Positions 14,997 to 24,357 are shown, counted from the first letter of the stretch. The stretch is DNA of 64,000 nucleotides from Zobellia roscoffensis (GCF_015330165.1 NZ_JADDXT010000002.1:928504-992503), one strand, 5' to 3'. Made by a program: numbers and translations. Notes: a model not told the origin generated them from the letters alone.

Positions 14997-17900
14997 CTAC
15001 CCTACGATATTTACAATTTTACCGGGTACTACAATCACTTTTTTAGGCGTTCGGCCTTGTAATTGTTGTTCGGTCTTTTCGTGTGCCATTACCGCGGCTT
15101 CAATTTCGTCTTTGCTTAAATCTAACGGAAGCTCCAGTTTGAAACGCATTTTTCCATTGAAAGATACCGGATATTCTTTACTACTTTCTACCAAGTATTT
15201 TTCTTCGAATTTTGGAAAGGCCACTGTAGAAATAGAACCTTCATGCCCTAATTGCTTCCAAAGTTCTTCTGCAATATGTGGTGCGTAAGGCGATACTAAA
15301 ATAGCCAAAGGTTCCAAAACCACGCGACTCGTACATTTTTGAGAACTTAATTCGTTTACAGCGATCATAAAAGTGGAAACAGATGTATTGAAACTAAAGT
15401 TCTCAATATCTTCTTCTACTTTCTTTATGGTCTTATGTAGCGTCTTGTAACTGTCTTTTGACGGTTCTGTTTCAGAAACAGAAAAAGCGCCCTCTGGCCC
15501 CGAATGGTACAAACGCCATAGTTTTTTCAAGAAACTGTGTACACCGGTAATACCTGCCGTGTTCCAAGGCTTGGATTGCTCCAAAGGCCCTAAAAACATT
15601 TCATACAAGCGCAATGAGTCTGCCCCGTACTCCTCACAAATGGCATCTGGGTTGACGACATTGTATTTGGATTTGGACATTTTTTCGACTTCGCGTCTAC
15701 AAACATAATTCATTGTTTCTACCGCTTTTGAATCGACAAAAAAGCTATTCCATAATGGTTTATAAAAACTATCCCTTTTAAACTTTTCAATGTCAAGTCT
15801 ATCGGTCCCAATATGAAGTAAATCAACATTCAGCCTCACATCTTGAAGAAGTGTAAAAGTGAAATTCAAATCTCGATACTTTTCAAAATCCTTTCCTAAT
15901 AGCCCAAAGAAATCATCTTTTATATTCGAAAAAACAGTAGAGGTTTTAGCATAATTTGCTAGTGATTTAAAACTGAAATTCTCATCAAAGGAAACTAAAA
16001 CATTGGGGTGATTTTTATTCCACAAATCAATTGCTTTCCCCATTAATTCTGTTGATATATCTGATGACCGCCAATCAATTTCAAATCCTAGTCTTTGAAC
16101 AAAAGCACTAGTCCCAGTTATCATCCCTTGATTAATTAGCTTTTTAGCAAACTCCTCTTTGGGTACCAAACCTAGATCAAACATAAACTTCTGCCAGAAA
16201 CGGCTGTACAACAAATGGCCCGTAGCATGTTCGCTACCGCCAATGTACAAGTCCACATCTTGCCAATAGTCAATCGCTTCTTTTGAGAAAATTTCATTCG
16301 CATTATGTGGGTCCATATACCGGTTAAAGTACTGTGAACTCCCTGCCCAACCTGGCATGGTATTCAGCTCTAACGGCCATACGGTCTTATGGTCTATCTT
16401 ATCGTTAGAAACAACTTCATTCTTCTCCGCATCCCAAGCCCAAACCGTAGCATTGCCCAAAGGCGGCTCCCCGGTTTCGGTAGGAAGATATTTATCTACT
16501 TCCGGAAGTTTTATCGGTAAATGTTCAGCAGCGATCATTTGCGGCATGCCATCTACATAATACACTGGAAAAGGCTCGCCCCAATAGCGCTGACGGCTAA
16601 AAACAGCATCACGCAAACGGTAGTTGATCTTCCCTTCGCCCTGGCCTAATTTCTCCAATTCAAAAATGGCACGCTTCATGGCTTTTTTGTACGGCAATCC
16701 GTTTAGGAAATCAGAATTGGTAATAACCGTAGTTTCTTTATCGGAAAAAGCTCCCTCGGAAATATCCACACCTTCAAAAATATTGGGGATGGGAATATTG
16801 AAATGCTTCGCGAAGTCATAATCGCGCTGATCACCACAAGGAACGGACATAACCGCTCCGGTTCCGTAACCCGCCAACACATAATCCCCGATCCAAACCG
16901 GAATAGGCTCCTTGGTAAACGGATGCTCGGCATAAGCGCCAGTAAATGCACCGGAAATGGTCTTTACATCTGCCATACGGTCCCGTTCCGAACGTTTTGC
17001 CGTAGCTTCAATATAAGCCTCAACCTCAGCTTTTTGTTCTGGAGTAGTGATTTTAGCCACCAATTCATGTTCCGGGGCCAAAGTCATAAAGCTCACTCCA
17101 AAAATAGTATCGGGACGCGTGGTAAAGACCTCAATCTTTTCATCGTGCCCCTTTACATTGAAAATCGCCGATGCACCTTGTGAACGACCAATCCAATTGG
17201 TCTGGGAATCTTTTAACGGCTGTGGCCAATCTACCGTATCCAAACCATCTAATAAGCGCTGTGCATAGGCAGAAATGCGCATGCTCCATTGCGTCATTTT
17301 TTTACGGATAACAGGATGACCGCCGCGTTCGGAAACGCCGTTTACGATTTCATCGTTTGCCAGCACGGTTCCCAAAGCGGGGCACCAGTTCACTTCGCTT
17401 TCCGCCAAATACGTTAAGCGGTATTGCAAAAGAATTTCTTGTTTTTTCTTATCCGAAAAAGATTTCCAATCCTCTGCTGAAAACTGAACCACGTCTTCGT
17501 CGCAAACTGCCTGCACATTTGCATTTCCTTCCGTTTCAAAAACAGAAATCAATGTCTCTACAGATTCGGCCTTATCACTTGTTTTATTGTACCAAGAATT
17601 GAAAAGCTGAATGAATATCCACTGCGTCCACTTGTAATATTTAGGGTCCGATGTGCGTACCTCGCGACTCCAATCAAAAGAAAAACCAAGTTGATCCAAC
17701 TGTCTACGGTAAGTAGTAATATTCTTTTCCGTAGTAACCGCTGGATGCTGCCCGGTCTGGATGGCATATTGCTCCGCTGGAAGGCCAAAAGAATCATAAC
17801 CCTGCGGATGCAAAACATTAAAACCCTTGTGCCTTTTATAACGTGCATAAATATCACTTGCTATATAACCAAGCGGGTGCCCAACGTGCAACCCAGCACC

Positions 17901-18029
17901 CGAAGGGTAAGGAAACATGTCCAACACATAAAATTTTGGTTTATCAGAATTAATCTCTGCCTTAAACGTTTGGTTTTCGGCCCAAAACTTCTGCCAATTC
18001 TTTTCTATTTCCTTGAAATCGTATTGCAT
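14997..18029 (-). CDS. leuS: Leucine--tRNA ligase with an enlarged insertion before KMSKS
   Basis: Charges tRNA-Leu with leucine and edits mischarged products (CP1 domain). I start at the ATG at 18029 (MQYDFKEIEKNWQKF, 1010 residues); an upstream TTG overlaps a probable promoter. HVGH of the HIGH motif is at ~48-51 and KMSKS at 783-787. The editing domain (TRPDTIFGVSFMTLAPEHE and the GTGAVMSVP region) is present. Between GMITG (~635) and KMSKS lie about 148 residues, far more than the ~45 of E. coli LeuRS; the extra part (nt ~15700-16100) is more AT-rich and Phe/Lys/Asn-rich than the rest. The frame is continuous. The enzyme should be functional, but the insertion deserves a comparison. Confidence 0.95.
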   Translation of the reverse strand: MQYDFKEIEKNWQKFWAENQTFKAEINSDKPKFYVLDMFPYPSGAGLHVGHPLGYIASDIYARYKRHKGFNVLHPQGYDSFGLPAEQYAIQTGQHPAVTTEKNITTYRRQLDQLGFSFDWSREVRTSDPKYYKWTQWIFIQLFNSWYNKTSDKAESVETLISVFETEGNANVQAVCDEDVVQFSAEDWKSFSDKKKQEILLQYRLTYLAESEVNWCPALGTVLANDEIVNGVSERGGHPVIRKKMTQWSMRISAYAQRLLDGLDTVDWPQPLKDSQTNWIGRSQGASAIFNVKGHDEKIEVFTTRPDTIFGVSFMTLAPEHELVAKITTPEQKAEVEAYIEATAKRSERDRMADVKTISGAFTGAYAEHPFTKEPIPVWIGDYVLAGYGTGAVMSVPCGDQRDYDFAKHFNIPIPNIFEGVDISEGAFSDKETTVITNSDFLNGLPYKKAMKRAIFELEKLGQGEGKINYRLRDAVFSRQRYWGEPFPVYYVDGMPQMIAAEHLPIKLPEVDKYLPTETGEPPLGNATVWAWDAEKNEVVSNDKIDHKTVWPLELNTMPGWAGSSQYFNRYMDPHNANEIFSKEAIDYWQDVDLYIGGSEHATGHLLYSRFWQKFMFDLGLVPKEEFAKKLINQGMITGTSAFVQRLGFEIDWRSSDISTELMGKAIDLWNKNHPNVLVSFDENFSFKSLANYAKTSTVFSNIKDDFFGLLGKDFEKYRDLNFTFTLLQDVRLNVDLLHIGTDRLDIEKFKRDSFYKPLWNSFFVDSKAVETMNYVCRREVEKMSKSKYNVVNPDAICEEYGADSLRLYEMFLGPLEQSKPWNTAGITGVHSFLKKLWRLYHSGPEGAFSVSETEPSKDSYKTLHKTIKKVEEDIENFSFNTSVSTFMIAVNELSSQKCTSRVVLEPLAILVSPYAPHIAEELWKQLGHEGSISTVAFPKFEEKYLVESSKEYPVSFNGKMRFKLELPLDLSKDEIEAAVMAHEKTEQQLQGRTPKKVIVVPGKIVNIVG

Positions 18030-18056
18030 GCTGATATCTTTCTTTTCAATGTGGCG

Positions 18057-18064
18057 CAAAAATA
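18057..18064 (-). promoter_or_regulatory. Putative leuS -7 element
   Basis: On the minus strand TATTTTTG matches TAnnTTTG exactly, 27 bp upstream of the chosen leuS ATG. No TTG is seen at the proper -33 distance. Its position argues against a start further upstream than 18029. Confidence 0.4.
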
Positions 18065-18110
18065 AGTTTATTCAATTTACTTTCCTAAATTTACGGTCGC
18101 ATACACGAAT

Positions 18111-18989
18111 ATGGGCAAGTCTTTTGAACAGTATCAGAAACAAAAATTGATATCATCGTACTTTTCGGTGGTATTGAGTATTGCGTTGGTCTTATTTTTA
18201 CTAGGCACATTGGGCCTTTTGGTCATCAACACCAATAAAATGGCAGATCACTTTAAAGAGCAGATTACCATTTCTATTTTTCTAAAGGATGAAGCCAAAG
18301 AATCTGAAATAGACCAACTCCAGAAAAATCTTTTGCAACAAGAACACACCAAAAGTGCCGTTTTCGTCTCAAAAGAAGATGCTGCCGAACAGCATAGTGA
18401 AGAAATAGGCGAAGATTTTCAGAATTTCTTGGGTTACAATCCGCTTAAAAATTCTATTGACGTACAACTACGCGCCAATTTTGTAACCCCTCAAGAAATA
18501 GATTCATTGGCTACCAACCTTGCAAAAAAGAGCTACGTAGAAGAGGTAAGTTATGATAAGCCTTTGGTAGACTTACTGAGCGAAAATGTAAAACGAATCA
18601 GTTTCTGGGTTTTAATTGCATGTGGCGTACTTACATTCATTGCCATCTTGCTTATCAACAGCTCTATTAGACTGAGTATTTATAGCAAACGCTTTATTAT
18701 TAAAACCATGCAAATGGTAGGAGCTACCAAGACTTTTATACGTCGCCCTTTCATTTGGATGAACATTAAACTGGGCATATTAGGTGCGTTAACTGCCCTT
18801 TTAGCCTTAACGGGAGCTTTATATTATTTAAACCAAACCTTTCCTGAATTGGAGCTTTTTAAAGATGTGGAACAACTAGGCATGCTTTACGGAGCTATTT
18901 TTGTTCTGGGTATTTTTATCTCTTTGGTGAGCACATTTTTTGCTACCCAACGGTTTTTAAACCTCAGAACCGATGAATTGTACTACTAA
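18111..18989 (+). CDS. ftsX: Cell division protein FtsX
   Basis: A 292-residue FtsX, the membrane partner of the FtsE ATPase that couples divisome state to peptidoglycan hydrolase activity. One N-terminal helix (~20-42) is followed by the periplasmic domain (~45-160, with ITISIFLKDEAKESE), then three helices at ~165-185, ~218-240 and ~258-280. The SIRLSIYSKRFIIKTMQMVGAT segment is the typical FtsX cytoplasmic loop. No ftsE is adjacent. It heads the ftsX-DUF3098-uppP-truB cluster usual in Flavobacteriaceae. Confidence 0.93.
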   Translation: MGKSFEQYQKQKLISSYFSVVLSIALVLFLLGTLGLLVINTNKMADHFKEQITISIFLKDEAKESEIDQLQKNLLQQEHTKSAVFVSKEDAAEQHSEEIGEDFQNFLGYNPLKNSIDVQLRANFVTPQEIDSLATNLAKKSYVEEVSYDKPLVDLLSENVKRISFWVLIACGVLTFIAILLINSSIRLSIYSKRFIIKTMQMVGATKTFIRRPFIWMNIKLGILGALTALLALTGALYYLNQTFPELELFKDVEQLGMLYGAIFVLGIFISLVSTFFATQRFLNLRTDELYY

Positions 18990-19065
18990 GAGCCCTATTT
19001 ACAAAGGAAAAAACCTCCAAACAAGAAACCTTTACGACCATAAACTTTTTTAAGTAGAACTTCGT

Positions 19066-19073
19066 TAAATTTG
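19066..19073 (+). promoter_or_regulatory. -7 element immediately before the DUF3098 start codon
   Basis: TAAATTTG (exact TAnnTTTG) is followed by only CAGC and the ATG at 19078. A second transcript for DUF3098-uppP-truB, leaderless or nearly so, is suggested. No clear -33 TTG. Confidence 0.45.
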
Positions 19074-19077
19074 CAGC

Positions 19078-19347
19078 ATGGGTAAGAAACAAAAACAACA
19101 GTCCGATCAACCGGCCAAACAAGAGTTTATCTTTCAAAATAAGAACTATCTCTTCTTTTTTGTAGGTCTTGCATGCATTGCCATAGGCTTTATACTTATG
19201 AGCGGCGGCGGTAGTGACGACCCCAATGTGTTCAATGAAGACATCTATAGCTTTAGAAGAATACGTCTGGCCCCTACCCTAGTACTAATAGGTTTAGGCA
19301 TTGAGATATATGCTATATTATTGAACCCGCACAAGAAGAAAAACTAA
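19078..19347 (+). CDS. DUF3098 family small membrane protein
   Basis: An 89-residue protein with two hydrophobic segments (about 25-44 and 66-83) separated by a polar loop beginning SGGGSDDPNVFNEDIYSFRR, the conserved core of DUF3098. The family has no known activity and is nearly always found between ftsX and uppP, as here, so a role in envelope biogenesis or division is suspected. The uppP start codon lies one base after its stop. Confidence 0.88.
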   Translation: MGKKQKQQSDQPAKQEFIFQNKNYLFFFVGLACIAIGFILMSGGGSDDPNVFNEDIYSFRRIRLAPTLVLIGLGIEIYAILLNPHKKKN

Positions 19348-19348
19348 A

Positions 19349-20143
19349 TTGGAGACGCTAGACGCCATCATTCTCGGTATCATTCAAGGATTGACCGAAT
19401 TTTTACCCGTATCATCAAGTGGACATTTAGAATTGGGCAAAGCTATTTTAGGCGATAATTCCGTACCTGAAGAAAGTCTTTTGTTTACCGTTGTGCTCCA
19501 TGCCGCTACAGCTTTGAGTACCATTGTTGTTTTCAGAAAGGATATCTGGGAAATCATTAGTGGCCTATTAACTTTTAAATGGAACGAAGAAGCGCAGTTT
19601 TCAGTAAAAATTATCATATCTATGTTGCCCGCAGTTTTTGTAGGTCTTTTTTTTGAAGAACAACTGGAAGCTTTTTTTGGCGGTAACGTTCGGTTTGTAG
19701 GCTTTATGCTGATTATAACCGCAGTACTATTATATTTTGCCGATAAAGCGAAAGACACCGATAAGAAAGTGAGTTTCAAGAATGCATTCATAGTAGGTAT
19801 TTCGCAAGCCATAGCCATGTTACCCGGTATTTCTAGAAGTGGTGCTACTATTTCTACCTCTGTACTTTTAGGTGTGGACAAAACCAAAGCGGCACGGTTT
19901 TCATTCTTAATGGTGGTACCCTTGATTTTTGGAAAAATTGCCAAAGACCTCATGAGTGGCGACCTTAATTTTGATGGTGGAAACAACTTTGCCATGGGCG
20001 CAGGTTTTATTGCTGCCTTTGTAGCCGGTCTTGCTGCCTGTACCTGGATGATTCAATTGGTAAAAAAGAGCAAATTATCTTACTTTGCTATTTACTGCCT
20101 TATCGTTGGGTTAATTGCCATTGCCTACGGTTATATGGCTTAG
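19349..20143 (+). CDS. uppP: Undecaprenyl-diphosphate phosphatase
   Basis: A 264-residue integral membrane enzyme (BacA/UppP) that dephosphorylates undecaprenyl diphosphate to recycle the lipid carrier for peptidoglycan and other glycans; it also gives bacitracin tolerance. Catalytic motifs are QGLTEFLPVSSSGHLEL (residues 13-29) and PGISRSGATISTS (about 157-169). The start is TTG, chosen because the family N-terminus (METLDAIILGIIQG) begins exactly there and it follows DUF3098 by one base. Eight or so membrane helices are visible. Confidence 0.95.
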   Translation: METLDAIILGIIQGLTEFLPVSSSGHLELGKAILGDNSVPEESLLFTVVLHAATALSTIVVFRKDIWEIISGLLTFKWNEEAQFSVKIIISMLPAVFVGLFFEEQLEAFFGGNVRFVGFMLIITAVLLYFADKAKDTDKKVSFKNAFIVGISQAIAMLPGISRSGATISTSVLLGVDKTKAARFSFLMVVPLIFGKIAKDLMSGDLNFDGGNNFAMGAGFIAAFVAGLAACTWMIQLVKKSKLSYFAIYCLIVGLIAIAYGYMA

Positions 20144-20185
20144 ACCGATTTTCGGCCTCACTGAACAGGATTTAATTTTATTTAC

Positions 20186-20899
20186 ATGGATTCTCGCACC
20201 GAAGAAGACTTTCTTACCGGACAAATACTACTTATAGACAAGCCAATTGGTTGGACGTCTTTTCAGGCGGTAAACAAACTAAAATGGGTTATCCGCTCAA
20301 AATTTAAGCTTAAGAAATTTAAAATTGGGCATGCAGGCACGCTTGACCCCTTGGCAACAGGCCTTTTGCTAATTTGTTGTGGAAAATTCACCAAACGAAT
20401 TCCAGAACTTCAAGGGCAAGTAAAAGAATATACGGGTACCATTACTCTTGGAGCCACTACCCCTTCTTATGATCTAGAAACCGAAGTTGACCAAACATAC
20501 CCTACCGAACACATTACCGAAGCACTCCTCAATAAAACCCTGCCTCAATTTATAGGCGATATTGAACAACGCCCACCTGTTTTTTCGGCCTTAAAAAAAG
20601 ATGGTAAACGGCTTTACGAATATGCGCGGGAAGGAAAGGATGTAGAAATAAAGATGCGAAGCGTACACGTTTCTACCTTTGAAATCACCGAAATTAACCT
20701 CCCAAATGTTAAATTTAGAATAGTTTGCAGTAAAGGCACATATATAAGATCTTTGGCACACGATTTGGGACAAGCACTACAGAGCGGCGGGCATTTATCT
20801 GAACTCAGAAGAACCAAAATAGGTGACTACAACGTAAATATTGCCATTGATCCTAATGAATTTGCAGAAAATTTACTCGGTAAAACGACGGAATCGTAA
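20186..20899 (+). CDS. truB: tRNA pseudouridine(55) synthase TruB
   Basis: A 237-residue pseudouridine synthase that isomerises U55 in the T-loop of tRNAs. Motifs: IDKPIGWTSFQAVNKLK (16-32), KIGHAGTLDPLATGLL with the catalytic Asp, and the later SKGTYIRSLAHDLG. It is short compared with enzymes carrying a C-terminal PUA domain, which is absent here as is usual in Bacteroidetes. It is 42 bp downstream of uppP and in the same unit. Confidence 0.95.
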   Translation: MDSRTEEDFLTGQILLIDKPIGWTSFQAVNKLKWVIRSKFKLKKFKIGHAGTLDPLATGLLLICCGKFTKRIPELQGQVKEYTGTITLGATTPSYDLETEVDQTYPTEHITEALLNKTLPQFIGDIEQRPPVFSALKKDGKRLYEYAREGKDVEIKMRSVHVSTFEITEINLPNVKFRIVCSKGTYIRSLAHDLGQALQSGGHLSELRRTKIGDYNVNIAIDPNEFAENLLGKTTES

Positions 20900-20968
20900 A
20901 AAGATTAAGATAGTTTTTCCGTTCAACGAATAATTAAAATATTTTTTTAAAATTGTGGTTATATCACC

Positions 20969-21703
20969 ATGAGCTTGAACCGTAAACACTTAGCGTTCCT
21001 TATTACCTTTTTTTCGATGTCTATAATCGTGTTGGCACTCTACAACATACACTTAGGCCAAGATAAAGAGCAGGACGACTATGTGGTTGAAATGATGATG
21101 GAAGAAGATATTGCCGAACTTCTTGAAGAAAAAGAAGAACTACAGCAAGAGATTGAAAAAGCAGACCCAATTAAAAGCCACATGGCTTATAACGAAACTG
21201 CAAAACCTAGTTATGGCAACCCAGAACCTCTAAAGACTCTAGAAGAGTTGATGAACGAGAAAATGGAGGCCGAAAGCAGTGACAACCCAAATGACGAGAT
21301 GCTTTCTGATTCCGAATATGCTGAACGCGTTAAAGAATTAAAAAAGAAGCGTAAAGAAGCCAAGCAAATGCTAGGTGAAAAAGAAGCGCAAAAGAAAGAA
21401 TTCACCAATAATCTTGCAAAACGCCGTACGTCAGTTTCTTACTCATTGGTAAACCGAAGTAATTACAGATTACCTCCTCCAATTTATACATGTATAGAAG
21501 GAGGTAAAGTTGTTGTAAATATTCAAGTAGATGCAACCGGTAACGTAGTAGATGCCGATTATAATTCAAAAAGCTCAGGTACTTCCAACGGCTGTTTAAT
21601 AGACAATGCCATTGCTTACGCGCTTAAAGCTAAGTTTAGTTCTGGTGAAAAATCGGTTCAGAAAGGAACCATTACCTACCTATTTCAAGGGAAGGCGCGT
21701 TAA
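20969..21703 (+). CDS. TonB C-terminal-like membrane protein
   Basis: A 244-residue protein with one N-terminal transmembrane helix (residues 8-28), a long Glu/Lys-rich charged region (~35-150, probably coiled coil) and a C-terminal domain resembling TonB (GGKVVVNIQVDATGNVVDA, then AIAYALKAKFSS and a final beta-strand KGTITYLFQGK). No Pro-rich periplasm-spanning region is present. It could energise a TonB-dependent receptor or act as a structural relative. The end overlaps the convergent thioredoxin-like gene by 24 bp. Confidence 0.7.
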   Translation: MSLNRKHLAFLITFFSMSIIVLALYNIHLGQDKEQDDYVVEMMMEEDIAELLEEKEELQQEIEKADPIKSHMAYNETAKPSYGNPEPLKTLEELMNEKMEAESSDNPNDEMLSDSEYAERVKELKKKRKEAKQMLGEKEAQKKEFTNNLAKRRTSVSYSLVNRSNYRLPPPIYTCIEGGKVVVNIQVDATGNVVDADYNSKSSGTSNGCLIDNAIAYALKAKFSSGEKSVQKGTITYLFQGKAR

Positions 21704-22306
21704 TACTTCTTTTAATGTTGATTGTCCCTTATCTTTATTATACCACTGCTGTATTTCCTCTTTAATCTCAGATAACAACTCACCATACTTTTCTTTATGG
21801 TCCGCTACTAATTTTGCAGCAAGTTCAGGTCTTGGGCCCCAATCCGCTAACACCTCTTGGTTTTCCTCATCCCAAACAATCAATTTAGGAATAGACATAC
21901 CGCCATTGGTTAAAAACTGATTCATAAGGTCTACATTCTCATCCCTTAAAACCACTTTAAAATCTATATTATCATTCAACTGTGCCACTTTGTTGATTAC
22001 CGGTAACGCTGGGGCCGCATCACCACACCAACTTTCCGTCAAGACAATCAGTTGTACTTTTTTATCCAGCTTAGCAATAGCCTCGGCATCTTCGGCACTC
22101 ACCTTTACGGTTTTGTCAAAACGCTTCATACGGCGATCATTAAGCATGGTGTAATTTGCTAAGGCTTCGGTTTGCACAGGGCCTGTTGCCTTTCCTTCTA
22201 GTGCTAATTGATTTACCATTGCTCGGTAATCTTCATATGAAACAGCTTGCGAAAGTGCTTTTTCTATTAATTGCGTCGTGTTATTTTCTGTTGTAGGTAC
22301 AGCCAT
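21680..22306 (-). CDS. Thioredoxin-family protein with WCGDAAP site
   Basis: A 208-residue cytoplasmic protein with a thioredoxin fold in its second half: beta-strand VQLIVLTESWCGDAAPALP (residues 84-102) and the cis-Pro region GGMSIPKLIVWD. The CxxC is replaced by CGDA, so it has a single active-site Cys and cannot form the usual disulfide. This WCGDAAP version is common in Bacteroidetes and Firmicutes homologues annotated simply as thioredoxin family. Function unknown. It is monocistronic. Confidence 0.82.
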   Translation of the reverse strand: MAVPTTENNTTQLIEKALSQAVSYEDYRAMVNQLALEGKATGPVQTEALANYTMLNDRRMKRFDKTVKVSAEDAEAIAKLDKKVQLIVLTESWCGDAAPALPVINKVAQLNDNIDFKVVLRDENVDLMNQFLTNGGMSIPKLIVWDEENQEVLADWGPRPELAAKLVADHKEKYGELLSEIKEEIQQWYNKDKGQSTLKEVLTRLPLK

Positions 22307-22328
22307 AGTATTTATCTTTAATTCATTA

Positions 22329-22336
22329 CAAAGTTA
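22329..22336 (-). promoter_or_regulatory. Putative -7 element of the thioredoxin-like gene
   Basis: TAACTTTG on the minus strand is an exact TAnnTTTG, 22 bp upstream of the start codon. No good -33 element is visible. Confidence 0.35.
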
Positions 22337-22433
22337 ACGTGCCACTTTTACAGTTTTGGTAACTTAGGTAACATTGGTAGTAGTTCATTACTAAAACTTA
22401 CAAACCCTTCGTTCAACCAACTTGTTTAAAGGA

Positions 22434-22467
22434 AAAAGTCCGTTACACCATGGTATAACGGACTTTT
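22434..22467 (-). terminator. Terminator after the phytase-like lipoprotein gene
   Basis: AAAAGTCCGTTA (22434-22445) pairs with TAACGGACTTTT (22456-22467), and the inner ACCATGGT extends the stem with one mismatch. It lies 21 bp past the stop codon. Confidence 0.85.
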
Positions 22468-22488
22468 AATAGAATTAATATTTGTAGT

Positions 22489-23619
22489 TTATTTTACTTC
22501 CAATAATATGAATTGGTTTAATTGTGGACCGAAAGCACTAAAGTTATTGTCCGCTACCAAAACCAACGAACGGTTTCCGTTTTCTAATTCAGGACCAAAT
22601 GTAATTCCCTCTATATTATCTACTACTCCATCCGTTAACTGATTACGAACACTTTCAAAATCGAACAACAATTTCTTGGTCGCTTTTTTGTAATCGGCAT
22701 CCAAGAGGCTATCCATACCACTTACATCCGTAGCGCGAGAAGCATCAACATCATAGATTTTTACATCGTTACCACCATCTGCATAACCTGTTGAAAAAGA
22801 ACGTTCCAGAACTAAGAATTTATCTGTGTCATATTCCAAAATTTCAACAATTCCGTTTACGGTAAAAGACGTCTCATTAAATTTTCTAGCAATCGGGTCC
22901 AACTCATAAGCAAACTCTTTTCCAAAAGCACCGGAATCATCTATATGGACAATCCGTACTGGAGAATCTGTATCCTCAACCATTGGTTCTGGACCGTCCT
23001 GCGCAAGTGGCAGCTCCATAGAAGCCCAATAGCCGTTTTTATCGTGAGCAACACTAAGACCTTCAATTACGCCATTGTGCCTAGGTCCACGGTTTTCATC
23101 GGCATCTACTTTAAATTTATTAGATATAGAAATGCTTGATTTATAACTACCGTCCATATCCGCTATACGAACAAAAGGATCAACACCTCCATTCACGTTT
23201 CCTTCGCTAGACCAAAGCACGCTACCACCCGGTGTTATCCGAATAGCTTCAGGGTCTACTTCGCCATCTGCAAACGGCAAATTACCTCCACTCAACAATT
23301 CAGTCACCCCGTTTATGGCTACATTATTAAATCCGTTATCATCAAACTGAATATCCGCATTATAAAAGCGAATAGGCGCTTTAGGGTCATCACTGATCAT
23401 ATACCATTTTCCATCTGCATAATCTATAGCAGAAAGACCGCCAACTTGGGTATCTGCATACATTGTACCGTCCGGCAACACATATTCATCCACAAACTCC
23501 AAACTTGTAATTTCGCTATTTTGTGCTCCTCCATGACCTACAAAATCATCTAAGTGCTCACAGGATATGATTGTTGTGAGAATCATTAATCCCACAATTT
23601 CTAAGGTAAAGTTTTTCAT
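22489..23619 (-). CDS. Esterase-like/phytase-fold lipoprotein
   Basis: A 376-residue exported protein with a lipoprotein signal (MKNFTLEIVGLMILTTIISC, Cys 20). The repeated blade-like segments (GLSAIDYADGKWYMISDD, DPEAIRITPGGSVLWSSEGN, NGIVEILEYDTDKFLVLERS, VDNIEGITFGPELENG) match the 'esterase-like activity of phytase' family, a beta-propeller that may hydrolyse phosphate esters. Catalytic residues are not well established for the family. The gene is alone, with its own terminator; the A-rich leader contains TAAAAATACTTGAA just before the ATG. Confidence 0.82.
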   Translation of the reverse strand: MKNFTLEIVGLMILTTIISCEHLDDFVGHGGAQNSEITSLEFVDEYVLPDGTMYADTQVGGLSAIDYADGKWYMISDDPKAPIRFYNADIQFDDNGFNNVAINGVTELLSGGNLPFADGEVDPEAIRITPGGSVLWSSEGNVNGGVDPFVRIADMDGSYKSSISISNKFKVDADENRGPRHNGVIEGLSVAHDKNGYWASMELPLAQDGPEPMVEDTDSPVRIVHIDDSGAFGKEFAYELDPIARKFNETSFTVNGIVEILEYDTDKFLVLERSFSTGYADGGNDVKIYDVDASRATDVSGMDSLLDADYKKATKKLLFDFESVRNQLTDGVVDNIEGITFGPELENGNRSLVLVADNNFSAFGPQLNQFILLEVK

Positions 23620-23779
23620 TTTTCAAGTATTTTTAGGTTCAGCAAGGTGACATATAGATTTCAGAAGAAGTTTAACTGTAGATTACGATTAGATTAATCT
23701 TGTATTATCTATAATTTGAATAGGCACACTATCGAAATCTCCCCTTATGTTCATACCTTTAATGTCTATATCTCTTAAA

Positions 23780-24343
23780 ATGGAAAAACACAGATGCGGT
23801 TGGTGCAAAGGTGATGCGCTCTATGAAGCCTACCACGATGAAGAATGGGGTTCTCCCGTAAAAGATGACGCCGTACTTTTTGAATTTTTAGTCTTGGAAA
23901 CCTTTCAAGCGGGATTAAGTTGGATTACCATTTTAAGAAAGCGGGAAAATTTCAGAAAGGCATTTGACAATTTTGATTATAAAAAGATTGTTGCCTATGA
24001 AGAGGATAAAATTCAAGATTTACTACAAGATGCAGGAATCATCAGAAATAAATTGAAAGTTCGCGCAACAGTTTCCAATGCTTCTGCGTTCTTAAAAATA
24101 CAAGATGAATATGGGAGTTTCAGTAACTACATTTGGAGTTTTGTTGACCATACACAAATAAAAAACAGCGTAGAAAATTATAAAACTGCTCCTGCAACCA
24201 CACCCCTTTCAGACACATTCAGCAAAGATTTGAAAAAGAGAGGCTTTAAATTTGTTGGCAGCACAGTAGTCTATGCCTTCATGCAGGCCGTGGGTATGGT
24301 AAACGACCATGAAATGTCTTGTTTTAGATTTAATGAAGTTTAA
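23780..24343 (+). CDS. tag: DNA-3-methyladenine glycosylase I
   Basis: A 187-residue TagI base-excision enzyme removing 3-methyladenine from alkylated DNA. I start at the ATG at 23780, which gives the family N-terminus MEKHRCGWCKG. The zinc ligands are recognisable: Cys in RCGW, His in AYHDEEWG, and the C-terminal pair in NDHEMSC. FQAGLSWITILRKRENFRKAF is the conserved helix-hairpin region. Length is normal. The following small exported gene is 14 bp away on the same strand. Confidence 0.95.
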   Translation: MEKHRCGWCKGDALYEAYHDEEWGSPVKDDAVLFEFLVLETFQAGLSWITILRKRENFRKAFDNFDYKKIVAYEEDKIQDLLQDAGIIRNKLKVRATVSNASAFLKIQDEYGSFSNYIWSFVDHTQIKNSVENYKTAPATTPLSDTFSKDLKKRGFKFVGSTVVYAFMQAVGMVNDHEMSCFRFNEV

Positions 24344-24357
24344 GAAATTTGAATCCT

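Noticed and set aside
19384..19995. Minus-strand ORF of 203 codons opposite uppP
   Set aside because: Long for a shadow frame, but it lies wholly opposite the conserved UppP frame, lacks any domain or signal, and its Lys/Ser-rich sequence is what the complementary frame of a membrane protein gives.
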